A stretch of DNA of 64,000 nt from Entomoplasma freundtii (GTDB lineage Bacteria; Bacillota_I; Bacilli_A; Mycoplasmatales; Mycoplasmataceae), in the NCBI RefSeq assembly GCF_002804205.1, contig NZ_CP024962.1:186001-250000 (forward strand). The letters run 5' to 3'. The position numbers were made by a program, and so were the translations under genes. How positions within the stretch are numbered: the first letter of the stretch is position 1; each line of letters starts with the position of its first letter. A model generated the notes under the pieces. It was not told where the DNA came from. It was given only the letters and a program-made list of their open reading frames with translations, and did not search any database. This document shows positions 29,769 through 42,143 of the stretch, one piece after another.

Positions 29769-30764
29769 TTATTTTTTACTTCTCTTTTTTCAAACTTCAA
29801 TGATAAATCACCTATGAGGCTTATTGACAGAGGTTGGTGAGCGATGGTGTTTTTGGTAATGGCAATGAATATAATCGTGATTAAAATCTCATTTATTTAA
29901 TCATTTTTGGTGGTTAATTCATTTGCCGAAATAAAATCAAGCAACGGCGATGATCATCGCCATCAAAGTGTCTGTTAAATAATGCTTGTTATAAACGATT
30001 CTTGAACAAGCCATAATAATCACAATGGTTCAAATGCCTAAAGCCATCCAGAAATGAGGCTTTTTTCGTGGTTTAAGAAGGTAAAGAACACTAAGCAAAC
30101 TTAAGGTAATGGCGACATGTCCTGATGGAAACGAATTGTTCTTAAAACGATAAGGGTTTCAGGAAACTGATCATCAAGGCTGATAAACAGCATCACCAGC
30201 AACAACCGCTAAAATTCTTGGTCTTACAAAGATAACCTTGAAAATAAAGACTGTCAAATAAGTACCGATTATATAAATCACCATTGCTAAAAAAGTTTGT
30301 CAATGGTAATGACCATGACGAGCGGCCAAGAGTTGGTTAGGCTGATGATAATATCATAAAATGAAAGCATAAAATCAAGCATAAGTGAAAAGTACAATCA
30401 CTCAAGTAATTCAGGCAAATGGCTGGTGGTTTTTAAACAAACCCAGACTATCTAAAAAGCCAAATAGCAAAAATATTAAAGTTCATAGTCCCAATTCCCG
30501 TTCACCAGTTAACATTTTATTGTTTTTTAATTTTCAAAAATTACGGCAAATAGCCAAAATTATGGTTAAGGGAATTGTATAAATTCCGTAACCTAAAATT
30601 TCAAAATAAAGCCCAAAAAAATTATTTTCATGATGAGGTAAAAACCAATTAGCGATTTCTCGATCATATAAAGTTCCTAAAATAAAGAGAACTAAAAGTA
30701 CAAAGCCTCCCCCCATAATAAAAAAACTAGTTCAAATATCTCAATTATGGCGTCGATGTATCAT
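29769..30764 (-). CDS. PAP2 family membrane phosphatase
   Basis: A 331-residue protein with about six membrane segments. All three signatures are present: KVIFVRPR (motif 1), PSGHVA (motif 2) and CSRIVYNKHYLTD (motif 3, R-x5-H-x3-D). It may dephosphorylate phosphatidate, phosphatidylglycerophosphate or undecaprenyl-type lipids. ATG 30764 is used, with no strong ribosome site; an internal Met at 30716 is an alternative. Compare the variant paralogue at 13383-14546. Confidence 0.87.
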
Positions 30765-30831
30765 ATAAAAATCTTAACAAAAAATCACTCTTTATTATTG
30801 ATTCCAGAACCACTCTAAAATAAAGCGAGTA

Positions 30832-30880
30832 AAAAGTTCTAAAAATTTACAATTGCTAATTGTAAATTTTTAGAACTTTT
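30832..30880. terminator. Very strong terminator hairpin after fruK
   Basis: Perfect 23-bp stem (30832-30854 with 30858-30880), loop GCT, with T runs on both strands. It ends the - strand deoR-PTS-fruK operon. Confidence 0.9.
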
Positions 30881-30927
30881 ATTTAGTGGTGATGGCTGAC
30901 AATAAATAATTACTCTAAATATTCATT

Positions 30928-31872
30928 TTAATTAAAGTTTGTAATTGGCAACGAGTTAATAGTTTGTTTTAATTCTTGAATAAGACTAAAATCGGCAATT
31001 CTAGTCGAATAAGCGGTTGCGCTTCCACAAATAACCCCTGTTTTTAAAGCAGTCTGATAGTCTTTATTTTGCAACAATTCACTAAGAAAACCAGCAAGCA
31101 TACTATCTCCTGCACCAGCAGCATTAACCAATTGATGAGGTCAATTACCAATTGGACATTTAAACGCCTGTTCCTTAGTTACAAAGATTGCTCCGCGTGA
31201 ACCCAAGGACACCAAAACATTTTCCGCTCCTTTATTGATTAAAAGACGAGCTGCCTTAACTACTTCATGATCCGTTTTGATGGTTAAGTTCGTAGTTATG
31301 GCTAATTCTTCAAGATTGGGTTTAATGAGGAATGGTTTTTTTTCAATGGCTACATTTAAACTTTCACCGAAGGAATCCACCACACTTCTTGCCCCTAAGG
31401 AATTACATAAGTCAACTATCTCTCCATAGATTGACGATTCGACCCCTTCGGGAATACTTCCTGACACAATTACAAAGTCATTTGGTTTAACGGTGTTCCA
31501 AAGGTGATTCCTTAATTTTTTTAATTCCTCATTGGAGATGTGACTACTTGGAACACTACATTCAGTTTGTAAGTCATCAATTAATTTAAGGTTAATTCTA
31601 ATTTCCCCCTGACTTTGGAATTTGGTATATTTAAGGCCTATTTTGTCTAAACCTTTGTAAAAAAATTTCTCAAAATTTCCATTAGTAAAAATTAAGGATT
31701 CGGAATCAATATTTAAATTTTTTAAGAGCATTGCAATATGTATACCTTTTCCTGCCGGGTAGATTTCAGTGGCGATAGGACGATTAGTTTTATCTTTTTC
31801 AAAGTTGTCAAATTTTAAAATGTAATCTAACGCCGGACTCAAAGAGATTACATGAATTTTATTTTCAGTCAT
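30928..31872 (-). CDS. fruK: 1-phosphofructokinase (PfkB family)
   Basis: PfkB sugar kinase of 314 residues, expected to phosphorylate fructose-1-phosphate (or tagatose-6-phosphate) to the 1,6-bisphosphate. Seen: opening TLSPALD-like ISLSPALDY, PAGKGIHIA for the first PfkB signature, and NAAGAGDSMLAGF with catalytic Asp256 for the second. A TGA Trp precedes PHQLVNAAG. It follows the PTS permease by 27 bases, so the sugar arrives as a phosphate ester. A tagatose-6-phosphate kinase role is possible. Confidence 0.87.
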
Positions 31873-31899
31873 TTTTTCCTCTTCATAAATGTTTTTACT

Positions 31900-34065
31900 T
31901 TATATTTTTAGTTCTAACTTATTTGAAGAAATTTGAATATTATGAATAGCATTAAAATACGCTTTTTTATAATTATCAAAATCTCGATTTGTTAGAGATT
32001 CTAGATTGGTAATTGTGTTTTCAATATTGCTATAATGTTTGTCTGATTTTAAATTGATATCATCAGTGAGTTGATTTATAGTTTGTTTATTTTGATTAAT
32101 TAAAGTTTGTAACTTAATGATTTGTTGTTCTCTCTTTTCCGAACGATCTTTTCTTTTTAATGGTTTAAAAAGCACTTTTGCTTTTTTTCCTTTAGAAACT
32201 AGCACTTTTGCTTCTTGGTCCTCTTGAAGGGCGACTTGTTTTTTTAGCTTAAATTCTAAATTATCTGTTTTTGCTAAAACTTTGGCATAACTTTGAGTAT
32301 CTTTTTTCAAGGTTCTTAAATTAGTCGTTTGTTTTTTTAATCTTTCATATTCAAAATTAATTTGTTTTTGTTCGGCAGTTTTAAATCTTTTTAATTTTTT
32401 CACAAGATTTTGGTTTAATTTTTTATTTTGGACATTATTTAATAGGTTGGTTATAAAGTTATCTATTTCGCTAGCTAAAGTGCTGTCGCTAGTCGCGAAC
32501 TTATTTTTAACCTTGTTAATATCGTTAACATTTTTTTCTTTATTACCCAATTTTCTCTGGTTTGTTTTTATTATGGCGATAATTTTTTTGGCATCAGAAT
32601 CTATTTCACTACCAATGCCCTCCTTTTTAGCAATTTTTCTAGTAATTTTCATTGCTAGAGTTTTTTCAGTTTTTTGCTCACTTCAAAGAAGGTAAGTCAG
32701 GACAATCCCAAAACCAATAGCAAACAAATCAATTAGAATAGCCCCTACTAAATTTTCTGTATAGGCTAAAAATCCAACAATTCCGCCTAGTCCTGCCAAA
32801 TTGTCTAACCGAACATTAAAAATCCCAATTAGTCAACCTGATAAACCACCAGCAATTACACCAGTAATAAACGGTAAACCTTTAGGTAGATTGATACCAT
32901 AAATACAAGATTCTGTAGGCCCAGAAATTATCCCTGGAAGTGCTGCTGCAAAAGCGGCAGATTTGTCAATGCTTCTTTTGCTTTTTAAACCAACAGCAAT
33001 CGTGGCCCCCATTTGGGCTCAAGCAGCAGCGAAAGCGGCTGCTAAAAATAAAGATGGTTGGCCATTCGCAACAATATCGGTTACGGCTGCGAAGAACAGA
33101 ATATTATGTACTCCTAGAACTACCAATGGCTGTCAAGTTAAACCGACTACTAAGGCTCCTAAACCAAATGGTCACTCCATAATCCAATTGAAAGCTATTA
33201 GTAGGGCATTTTCAACAACTCTCATAATTGGCCCGACGATAAAGAAAGCTAATAGACCACCGATTAGAAGAGACAAGAAAGGATTGAGAATAAAATTAGC
33301 GACTGGGTGGAACCTTTTATCCATTTGTCTTTGTGCAAAAGCAATGAGTGCTCCAATGACAATAAAAGCCAAAATGGTTGAATAAAATGGTTGAATTTTA
33401 ATTTCTCACAATCCCAAACTTGTTAGTTTGATTCCAGCCTCGGGGATAATTGGACTCACCATAATTAAGCCTAGGGCAATGGCAATTGGCGCATTACCGC
33501 CTAAATACCGGACGGTGGATCACATTGCTATAACCCCCATCATTTTAAAACCAGTACTGGCAATTACATTCAAAACATAATCAAAAATATTATAATCAGT
33601 ACCTAAAATCGCTCCTTCTTTTGTTGGATCTGACGCTAGTCCTGACCTAATTAAAATTTGTTGCAAGGCCATAATTAAACCAACTCCAACTAAGAAAGGA
33701 ATTAATGGGCCAAAAATTGCTGAGACAGATTTTAAAAACCTTTTTCACAGAGGCACATTTTGTTTGACAAGATTGTTCGTTTTAAAATCGACGTTAGTTG
33801 ATTTTAACTTTTGGGAACTTTCTTTGACATAAGTTGTTAATTCTGAAACACCCGCGCCGATTATTAATTGTAATTCACCATTGGACCAAAGAGCTCCGCT
33901 GATTCCCTCAATCTTTTTCAATTCTTCAATATTTGCTCGAGAATTAACTCTTAAGGTTAAGCGCATTCTTGTTGCACAATTATAAACATCCTGGATATTT
34001 TCTGACCCACCAACTTTTTCTAAAATATTGGCTACTAATTTTTCAGATTTTTCACTTTTTTTCAT
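31900..34065 (-). CDS. PTS sugar permease EIIBC with C-terminal coiled-coil tail
   Basis: A 721-residue protein. Residues 1-90 are an EIIB domain of the glucose superfamily with phospho-Cys30 in YNCATRMRL. About 105-460 is the EIIC membrane domain with GPTESCIYGINLPKGLP in the place of the usual GITEP loop. From about 470 to the end is a 250-residue Lys/Glu/Leu/Asn-rich helical tail predicted to form coiled coil, which PTS permeases do not normally have. There is no EIIA domain; the separate Crr at 45061 can serve. It sits between deoR and fruK. Substrate unknown: fruK suggests fructose, the EIIC family suggests a beta-glucoside or disaccharide type. Confidence 0.87.
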
Positions 34066-34089
34066 AGACCCTCATATTTATAAAATTTA

Positions 34090-34839
34090 CTAATTAAATT
34101 TTGCTAAACATATTTCTCGATTGTAATCCGAAGGTTCTTTCTCGCTTATGAGAACAGTTTCTTTTTTAAGTTCAATTTTGATCCGATTTTTTAAATTAAA
34201 TTTGCTTGAATCCATTAGCATTCATGAGTGGTGAGAATTTTGACTGACTTTTTCCTTAATCATTGCTTCTGAAATATTAGTTGTATAAAAATTATTATTT
34301 GCCAAACCATTACTTCCAAGAAATGCTTTATCAAAAAAGAAATTATCCAAAAATTTCAACGCTAATTCACCGGCGGAGGCATGAGTGGAAGGGATAAGTC
34401 TGCCACCCACAAAATAGACTTCCATATCTTGTTCAATTAATGCCAGGGCAATTGAATAACCGTTAGTAACGATTTTTATTTTTTTGTTTAATAAATATTT
34501 CACCATTCTTTTTGTTGTGGTCCCGGTATCCAAAAACACCAAATCACCATCATTAATCATAGAAGCTGCCTTTTTGGCAATTTTATCTTTTGCCTCAATG
34601 TTTAATTTATCTTTTTCTTCATCGAATCTTTCAGGCATATTTTTTTGGTTATTATTTATTGTTATCGATTTTGCTCCGCCATAAACCTTAATCAATAAAC
34701 CTTCATTATGTAATTCGTTAATGTCAGTGATTACTGTTTGAATGGTTGAATTAGTTAATCTAGATAAGTTTATGTTTTTGGCAAACCCTTCCTTATTAAT
34801 TACTTCCAAAATTTTTATGCGTCGTTCGTCTTTAAGCAA
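34090..34839 (-). CDS. DeoR-family sugar operon repressor
   Basis: A 249-residue regulator. N-terminal winged helix (ERRIKILEVINKEG ... TVITDINELHNEGLLIKVYGGAK) and a sugar-phosphate sensing domain with FLDTGTTTKRM, VTNGYSIA and GGRLIPSTHASAG. The start is TTG 34839, supported by AGGAGG seven bases upstream; no ATG fits. It is the first gene of deoR-PTS-fruK and very likely responds to the sugar phosphate handled by FruK (inference). Confidence 0.9.
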
Positions 34840-34863
34840 AATTGTTCCTCCTGGCTCTATTTT

Positions 34864-34901
34864 ATTCTAATAGTTTAAAAAAGTTTAAAAAAGTTTAAAA
34901 T
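34864..34901 (-). promoter_or_regulatory. Promoter and triple direct repeat upstream of deoR-PTS-fruK
   Basis: On the + strand AGTTTAAAAA occurs in tandem at 34872, 34882 and 34892 (last copy ends in T), exactly 10 bases apart, so all face one side of the helix. A - strand TAGAAT at 34864-34869 could be the -10 box. The position, 25-60 bases before the deoR start, suggests an operator for DeoR itself. Confidence 0.5.
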
Positions 34902-34978
34902 AAATGGCTTTGGATTTTATTATTATCAAAAAATCACTTATTTCTTATAATTTTAAGGTCTCTAGTTAATTATTAACA

Positions 34979-35010
34979 AAAAATACATGGTCTAAAGACC
35001 ATGTATTTTT
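34979..35010 (-). terminator. Terminator of eno
   Basis: A 14-bp stem (34979-34992 with 34997-35010), loop TAAA, followed on the - strand by a T run. Confidence 0.85.
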
Positions 35011-35034
35011 AAATTATTGCCAATAGTTAAAAGA

Positions 35035-36396
<1,362 letters not shown>

Positions 36397-36436
36397 TTAT
36401 TAATATTCCCTTTCTTTAGTACTTCTCTACCGCTTA

Positions 36437-36442
36437 ATTATA
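36437..36442 (-). promoter_or_regulatory. -10 box (TATAAT) for eno
   Basis: TATAAT on the - strand 41 bases before the eno start; no consensus -35 seen. Confidence 0.5.
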
Positions 36443-36524
36443 AAACTTTTTAGCAAAAAGGCACTATTTTACTAAATGATAACAAGTTTGAGTCCCCAAT
36501 TTAACAATCTTTTTTAGAAAAAAG

Positions 36525-37214
36525 CTAAATCTTTAAGAGACGATTACTAATATAACCATGAATTAGCGAAGGCGGATAAATACTTTGGACATGCTTGATT
36601 TCGCTTTCATAATTAAAGGTTCAAACCATCATTGGTTTGTTCAACCCCAAATAATGACCATAGTTAACTTTTTTAATAACACTTTCAAAGTAAGGGTGAA
36701 TATAATCGAAATGGTTAAATAACTCTCGATCTAATTCCAATCAACTAGCAATCAAATAACCTCTTTTAAAAGCATCGTGGTCCAAACTCGTAATCCATCA
36801 CAAAACATCTTTATTAAAAGAAGAGACAATAATTTCCGCTTTGGTATGTTGTCTTAATTTATGTAAAGCATCATGAAATATTTTAAAGTCTTCTAAATCA
36901 TATTTTTCCGCTTTTATTTCCACATTCATTATTTGATAATAAGGAACACATTTATCTAGAAATGTTTCCAACAAAAGTGGTGGAATATCTTCGGGATGTT
37001 TTTTTAGAAACGGTAATTCTAAAATTTCACTATATGTGAGGTTTTTTACAAAGTGTTCAGGGGCCTCAAAACGAGCAAAATTGCTATCGTGAAAAATAAT
37101 AATTTGTTTATCTTTGGTGAGGCGAATATCGAACTCCACACCTAAACAAATTTTGAGTGCTTTTTCAAAGTCAATTAACCGGTTTTGGCCAAACCCGCGG
37201 TGAGCAATTAACAT
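36525..37214 (-). CDS. Glycerophosphodiester phosphodiesterase
   Basis: GDPD-family TIM barrel of 229 residues that releases glycerol-3-phosphate from deacylated phospholipids. N-terminal IAHRGFGQ with His5, then GVEFDIRLTKDKQIIIFHD supplying the Glu-x-Asp and second His. The usual PENT after HRG is replaced by a shorter loop. ATG 37214 is chosen over the in-frame ATG at 37226 because GGAGG lies between them. In mycoplasmas such enzymes feed glycerol metabolism and peroxide production; no glpO or glpF is in the window. Confidence 0.86.
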
Positions 37215-37226
37215 TTTTTCCTCCAT

Positions 37227-37468
37227 CAGTCTAATTTGGGGCTTTTTTTCGATAAATCTTCAAAATTCATCTTAATATCCCAAACTTTTTAAACAATTTT
37301 ATTATTCTCCTTTTCAATGGTTAAAGGTGACGTCAGGCTTCAGTTTGGTGTTTTTATCACGTTAGTAATAGGGAAAATTTGCGTAAATGATACAAAGAAA
37401 GCACCACAAAAACACGAAAAATAGTTATATAATCAAAAATATTGACACATTTTTATAAAGGATAGTTT
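37227..37468. other. Divergent gap between GDPD and pfkA
   Basis: About 240 bases holding both promoters. For pfkA the best element is TATAAT at 37428-37433. The TTGACA at 37442-37447 is too close to the start to act as its -35. I see no RNA gene. Confidence 0.45.
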
Positions 37469-38440
37469 ATGTTAAGAAAAATCGGAATTTTAACATCAGG
37501 TGGCGATGCCCCAGGAATGAATGCTGCAGTAGCCGCTATTATCAAAACAGGGATTGCCAAAGGCTTGGAAGTTTATGTTGTTGAAGATGGTTATAAAGGT
37601 TTAGTTAATGGTTGCATTCAAAAAGCCGATATTGCTTTTGCAAGTGAAATTCAAAGTCGTGGAGGTACTGCGATTGGCTCAGCTCGTTTGCCAGAATTTC
37701 AAGAATTAGCCGTTCGTGAAAAAGCGGTCATGAATTTAAAGAAATTTGGCATCGAGGCTTTAGTTGTCATTGGTGGAGATGGCAGTTATATGGGAGCACA
37801 GCGATTAACAGAAATGGGCATTAATTGTATTGGTCTACCTGGCACTATTGATAACGATATTGTTTCATCAGACTATACTATTGGTTTTGATACAGCTTTA
37901 AACACAATTGTTGAGGCTATTGATCGTATTCGTGATACGATGCAATCGCATAACCGTTGTGATGTAGTTGAAGTAATGGGAAATAAATGTGGTGACTTAG
38001 CCTTATATGCTGGCCTTGCGACAGGTGCTGAAATTATTTCGACAAGTGAAGATAAACTTAGTGAAGAAACAATTGTTTCCCAAGTTAAAAAGCTTAGCGA
38101 AGCTAGCAAGCGTTCGGTTATTGTACTTGTTTCCGAAAAGCTTTATCCAGATGTTCATAGTCTTGCTAAGAAAATTGAGGAAGCTAGTGGTTATATAACT
38201 CGAGCAACAGTCTTAGGACATATTCAACGTGGTGGTACTCCTAGTGCGATGGATCGCTACTTAGCAACTACTATGGGTATTTTTGCAGTTGAAGAACTCC
38301 TAAAAGGCCATGGAGGACTCTATGTCGGTCAACAAGGTAATGACTTAGTAGCCCGTGATATTCAATCCACTTTAAATATGGCCCGTAAGGACAAAAGCCA
38401 AGTCTTAGCCGACGCTCGTCTCTTAAACTCGCAAGTTTAA
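37469..38440 (+). CDS. pfkA: 6-phosphofructokinase (ATP-dependent)
   Basis: Phosphorylates fructose-6-phosphate; 323 residues, normal bacterial length. [13 protein letters not shown] at the N-terminus, [12 protein letters not shown], and the catalytic LPGTIDNDI with the base Asp, then [21 protein letters not shown] precedes ATG 37469. pyk begins 62 bases downstream with no terminator between, so pfkA-pyk is an operon as in many Firmicutes. Confidence 0.98.
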   Translation: MLRKIGILTSGGDAPGMNAAVAAIIKTGIAKGLEVYVVEDGYKGLVNGCIQKADIAFASEIQSRGGTAIGSARLPEFQELAVREKAVMNLKKFGIEALVVIGGDGSYMGAQRLTEMGINCIGLPGTIDNDIVSSDYTIGFDTALNTIVEAIDRIRDTMQSHNRCDVVEVMGNKCGDLALYAGLATGAEIISTSEDKLSEETIVSQVKKLSEASKRSVIVLVSEKLYPDVHSLAKKIEEASGYITRATVLGHIQRGGTPSAMDRYLATTMGIFAVEELLKGHGGLYVGQQGNDLVARDIQSTLNMARKDKSQVLADARLLNSQV

Positions 38441-38502
38441 AAAACGGTTTTAAAGTGCTAATATACTTATGTATTTTAGAAATTAGAGGAGATAAAAAAT
38501 AA

Positions 38503-39939
38503 ATGACAAAGCAAGAATTGCTTATGCGTGGGAAACGTACTAAAATCGTCACCACTCTAGGGCCTTCAACTCATGAACCAGAAATGATTGAAAAATTATA
38601 TGAAAAAGGGATGACTACAATCCGTTTGAATTTCTCTCATGGTGATTATGAAGAACAAGGTTACCGAATTAAAGGAGCGAAAGAAATTCGTGAAAGGTTA
38701 AACCAACCAATTTCGATTATGCTTGATACTAAAGGGCCTGAAATTCGTGTCGGAAAATTCAAAGATGGGATGCAACAAGTTAGTGCTAACCAACAAATCA
38801 AAATTTACACTGATAGTGAAAGTTACGCTAATAGAGAAGCTGGTCAGGGAGAAATGACTGTTGCTTACGATATGTCACAAGATTTAAAACCTGGAGACAA
38901 AATTTTAGTAGATGATGGAAAACTTGAATTAATTGTTGAAACTGTAACCCCTGGTTTAATTGAAGCTAAAGCTTTCAATTCTCACAAAGTTAAAACTAAC
39001 AAACGTGTAAACTTACCAGGAATTGATTTTTCAATGCCATTCATGTCAGAAAAAGACCACAAAGATATTGCGTATGGAGCTCAACAAAAAGTTGACTATA
39101 TTGCCGCTTCTTTTGTTAATACAGCTGAAAACGTTCACCAAGTTCGTGCGATTTTAAAAGCTAACGGAGCAGAAGAAATCCAAATTATTTCAAAAATCGA
39201 ATCACAATTGGGTCTAGATAACATTGATGAAATTATTGAAGCCAGTGATGGAATTATGGTTGCTCGTGGAGATTTGGGACTAGAAATTCCTTACTATGAT
39301 GTACCTTACTGAGAAAAAGTGATGATTCGCAAGTGTCGTGAAGCTGGCAAAATCGTTATCGTGGCAACTCAAATGTTGGAATCAATGACTGATAACCCAA
39401 GTCCAACTCGTGCTGAAGTAACTGACGTTTACTTTGCAACTGAATTGGGAGCTGATGCAACTATGTTAAGTGGAGAATCAGCTGCTGGTTCATACCCATT
39501 AATCACTACTGAAGTGATGGCAACAATTAACCGTCGTGCCGAAGTTGAATTCTACAACAAGGGTTACTACCAAGTTCAATTTGAAAATGCTGTTAAATCA
39601 ACTAGTGGACCACGTGCCGAAATTGCTAAATCATTAGCTGAAAAAACTCGTGATGGTCAATACAATTTCGCTATCGTTCTTTCAAGAACTGGGGAATTAC
39701 TAAAAACAATTTCTAAATTCCGTCCTAACACTTCAATTTTAGGAGTTAGTGAATCAGATCGTCTATGAACTGCCTTTGGATGCTGACATTCAATCTTCAT
39801 GAACCGTCATAATGACATAAAAGCTTTAGAAACTAACGATACTGATCTATCAGCTATTGCGAAATCTTGAGGAGCTCAAGTAGGCGAAAAAGTGCTTGTC
39901 GTACGTAACGAAGATATCCGTGAATTAATTGTCAAATAA
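38503..39939 (+). CDS. pyk: Pyruvate kinase
   Basis: Makes pyruvate and ATP from phosphoenolpyruvate. It is 478 residues, lacking the extra C-terminal PEP-like domain of Bacillus. TTLGPSTHEPEMI, LDTKGPEIR, SKIESQLGLDNID, MVARGDLGLEIP and MLSGESAAGSYP are present. TGA codons (YWEKVM, LWTAFGW, SWGAQ) are Trp. AGAGGAG lies 11 bases before the ATG. Confidence 0.98.
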
Positions 39940-39989
39940 TAATTGACAATTCTAAATAAGTAATTTTTAATTTAAAATTTCACAATTTT

Positions 39990-40025
39990 AAAAATCTTAG
40001 GGTAAAACTTCCTTAAGATTTTTTT
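39990..40025 (+). terminator. Terminator of pfkA-pyk
   Basis: AAAATCTTAGG and CCTTAAGATTTT pair with one bulged base; a T run follows. Confidence 0.75.
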
Positions 40026-40133
40026 ATGCTTAAAAATAAAATGATAAAATTTTCATTATAAGTTAAATATTAAATGCAACTTAGGAAGAATAAAGATTAG
40101 AAGAATATTGAATTCAAGAGGCCTTAGTAAAAA

Positions 40134-42068
40134 ATGAAAATCAAACTCCTTGATGGCACAATAAAAGAATTTGCCACCCCTTTAACTGTTGAAGCAATCG
40201 CTAAAGAATTAAGTACCAGTCTTGGTAAAAAAGTGGTTGGAGCCCGCATCAATGATTGTCAAATTGTTGATAAAAATTTTTTAATTCAGGAGGACATCAC
40301 TTTAGATTTAATTACTCCATCTCATCCTGATTACCGCTTATTTTTAAACCATACACTAGCCTTTTTAATTTTGGCTAGCGTTCAAAAAATTTCACCCGAT
40401 ACCAAATTAGGGACCGTTAGTTATGTTCCTGACGAAAAAGAGTTCCGCGCAACTTTTTTAAGTGAACCACGTTTTACGAAAGATGATTTAAACAAAATTA
40501 CTACTACTTTGAATAAATTGCGCAAAGAAAAAATTACTACTTTTGCTTATGATAAACCGCAAATATTTAGAGAAATTTTCCAGAATCAACCTTTCCAATT
40601 AGCGCAAGCTGAAAAAATGTGAACTGAAACTGGTCATGTTCATGGTTACCAAATGGGAGAGACAAAGATTGTTGGTAACCAACCTTTGTTGTTAACCATC
40701 CCACCACTAGCGCAATTTGAATTACAACAATTAACTGGAGCTTATTGAGAAAATAATGCTAAACAACCAATGTTGCAACAAATTCACGGAATGATTGGTT
40801 TGAGTACCGAAGATTTAGCCCAAGAAAAAGCAGTTTTACAAAGCAAACGTGAGGCTGACCACCGTATTCTCAACCAGAATTTAGAAATTTTTGGTTTTGA
40901 CCCATTAATCGGCGCTGGTCTACCACTTTGATTACCAAACGGAACTATAATCAAAGAAGAAATTAAGAAATATCTTCTTGAAAAAGAATGAGAATATGAC
41001 TACACAATGGTACAAACGCCATTAATCGGTACAGTTGGGTTATACAAAACTTCTGGCCATTGAGACCATTATCGTGATGGGATGTTCCAACCTTTCAAAA
41101 GTGGTAAAGAGAGTGGGGAAGAATTTGTGCTTCGCCCGATGAACTGCCCTCACCACATTGCGGTTTACAAACAAAATATTCATTCTTATAAAGATTTACC
41201 AATCCGCCTAGCTGAGCATGCCTTACAATATCGTTACGAGTCATCAGGCTCATTAACTGGTCTAGAACGTGTTCGAGCAATGGAGCTAACTGATTCACAT
41301 ATTTTTGTTCGACCTGACCAAGTAGCACAAGAATTTAAAAATATTTATCAATTAATTCAAGAAATTCTTAAAACTTTTGATATTGAAGTGTCTTATCTTT
41401 CTTTCTCTACTCGTGATCCGCAAGATAAAGAGAAATATTTCCCCGATGACAAAATGTGAAATGAAGCCGAACACAATATGGAAGAAGTTTTAAAAGAATT
41501 AAATCTTAATTACCAAAAAGTGCCTGGTGAAGCTGCTTTCTATGGGCCAAAACTTGATATCCAAATCAAAACTCCTCAAAATCATGAGATTACTGTCTCA
41601 ACAATTCAATTGGATTTCCTCCTACCAAGAAAATTCGATGTTACTTATATTGATAAGGACCAAACCTTAAAACATCCAATTATGATTCACCGTGGCTTAA
41701 TTGGTACCTATGAACGTTTCATTGCGACTTTATTAGAACAAACAAAAGGTGTTTTACCACTTTGGTTAGCTCCGCGCCAAGTGGAAATTATTCCAGTTGG
41801 CGACGCTGGTGAAACCTATGCCAATGAAGTAGCTAAGTTGCTGAAACAAAACCATATTCGTGCTCATGTTGATACTCGTGATGAACGTCTATCATGAAAA
41901 ATTCGTGAAGCCCAAACGCATAAAATTCCTTACCAAATTGTGTTAGGAAATAAGGAAAGTGACACCAAAACAATCACTTACCGCCGATATGGTTCGGAAA
42001 ATCAAGTTACTTTACCAACTACAGAATTTTTAGAACTTTTGAAAACTCAAATCAAACAAAAAAAATAA
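40134..42068 (+). CDS. thrS: Threonyl-tRNA synthetase (editing site degenerate)
   Basis: Charges tRNA-Thr; 644 residues with TGS domain (about 1-62), the editing-domain region (about 63-225), class II core (MNCPHH with zinc-binding Cys, HRGLIGTYERF motif 3) and C-terminal anticodon domain (LWLAPRQVEIIPV). In the editing region the HxxxH motif is reduced to HTLAF and the later Cys/His pair falls in LLLTIPPLAQFELQQ, so Ser-tRNA clearance is probably lost, as reported for several mycoplasma synthetases. No T-box leader is visible. The ribosome site before ATG 40134 is weak (AAGAGG about 14 bases away). Confidence 0.94.
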
Positions 42069-42099
42069 AACCAAAGTCTAAAACCTTTGGTTTTATTTT
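42062..42099 (+). terminator. Terminator of thrS
   Basis: Perfect 15-bp stem (42062-42076 with 42085-42099) beginning inside the stop codon, with T-rich tail. Confidence 0.85.
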
Positions 42100-42115
42100 T
42101 TAAATGATTATTTTA

Positions 42116-42121
42116 TATAAT
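42116..42121 (+). promoter_or_regulatory. -10 box (TATAAT) for the Gfo/Idh gene
   Basis: TATAAT 22 bases before the ATG, just beyond the thrS terminator. Confidence 0.55.
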
Positions 42122-42143
42122 AAATCCAAAAGGATGGTGCAAA

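Noticed and set aside
32940-33385. Overlapping + strand frames within the PTS permease gene
   Set aside because: They are antisense shadows of the EIIC domain with no ribosome site; the - strand frame has clear PTS motifs.
37442-37447. TTGACA as a -35 box for pfkA
   Set aside because: A -10 at normal spacing would fall on the start codon; TATAAT at 37428 is the more likely element.
40026-40133. Possible T-box leader upstream of thrS
   Set aside because: The leader is only about 100 bases and lacks the T-box sequence and antiterminator pairing.
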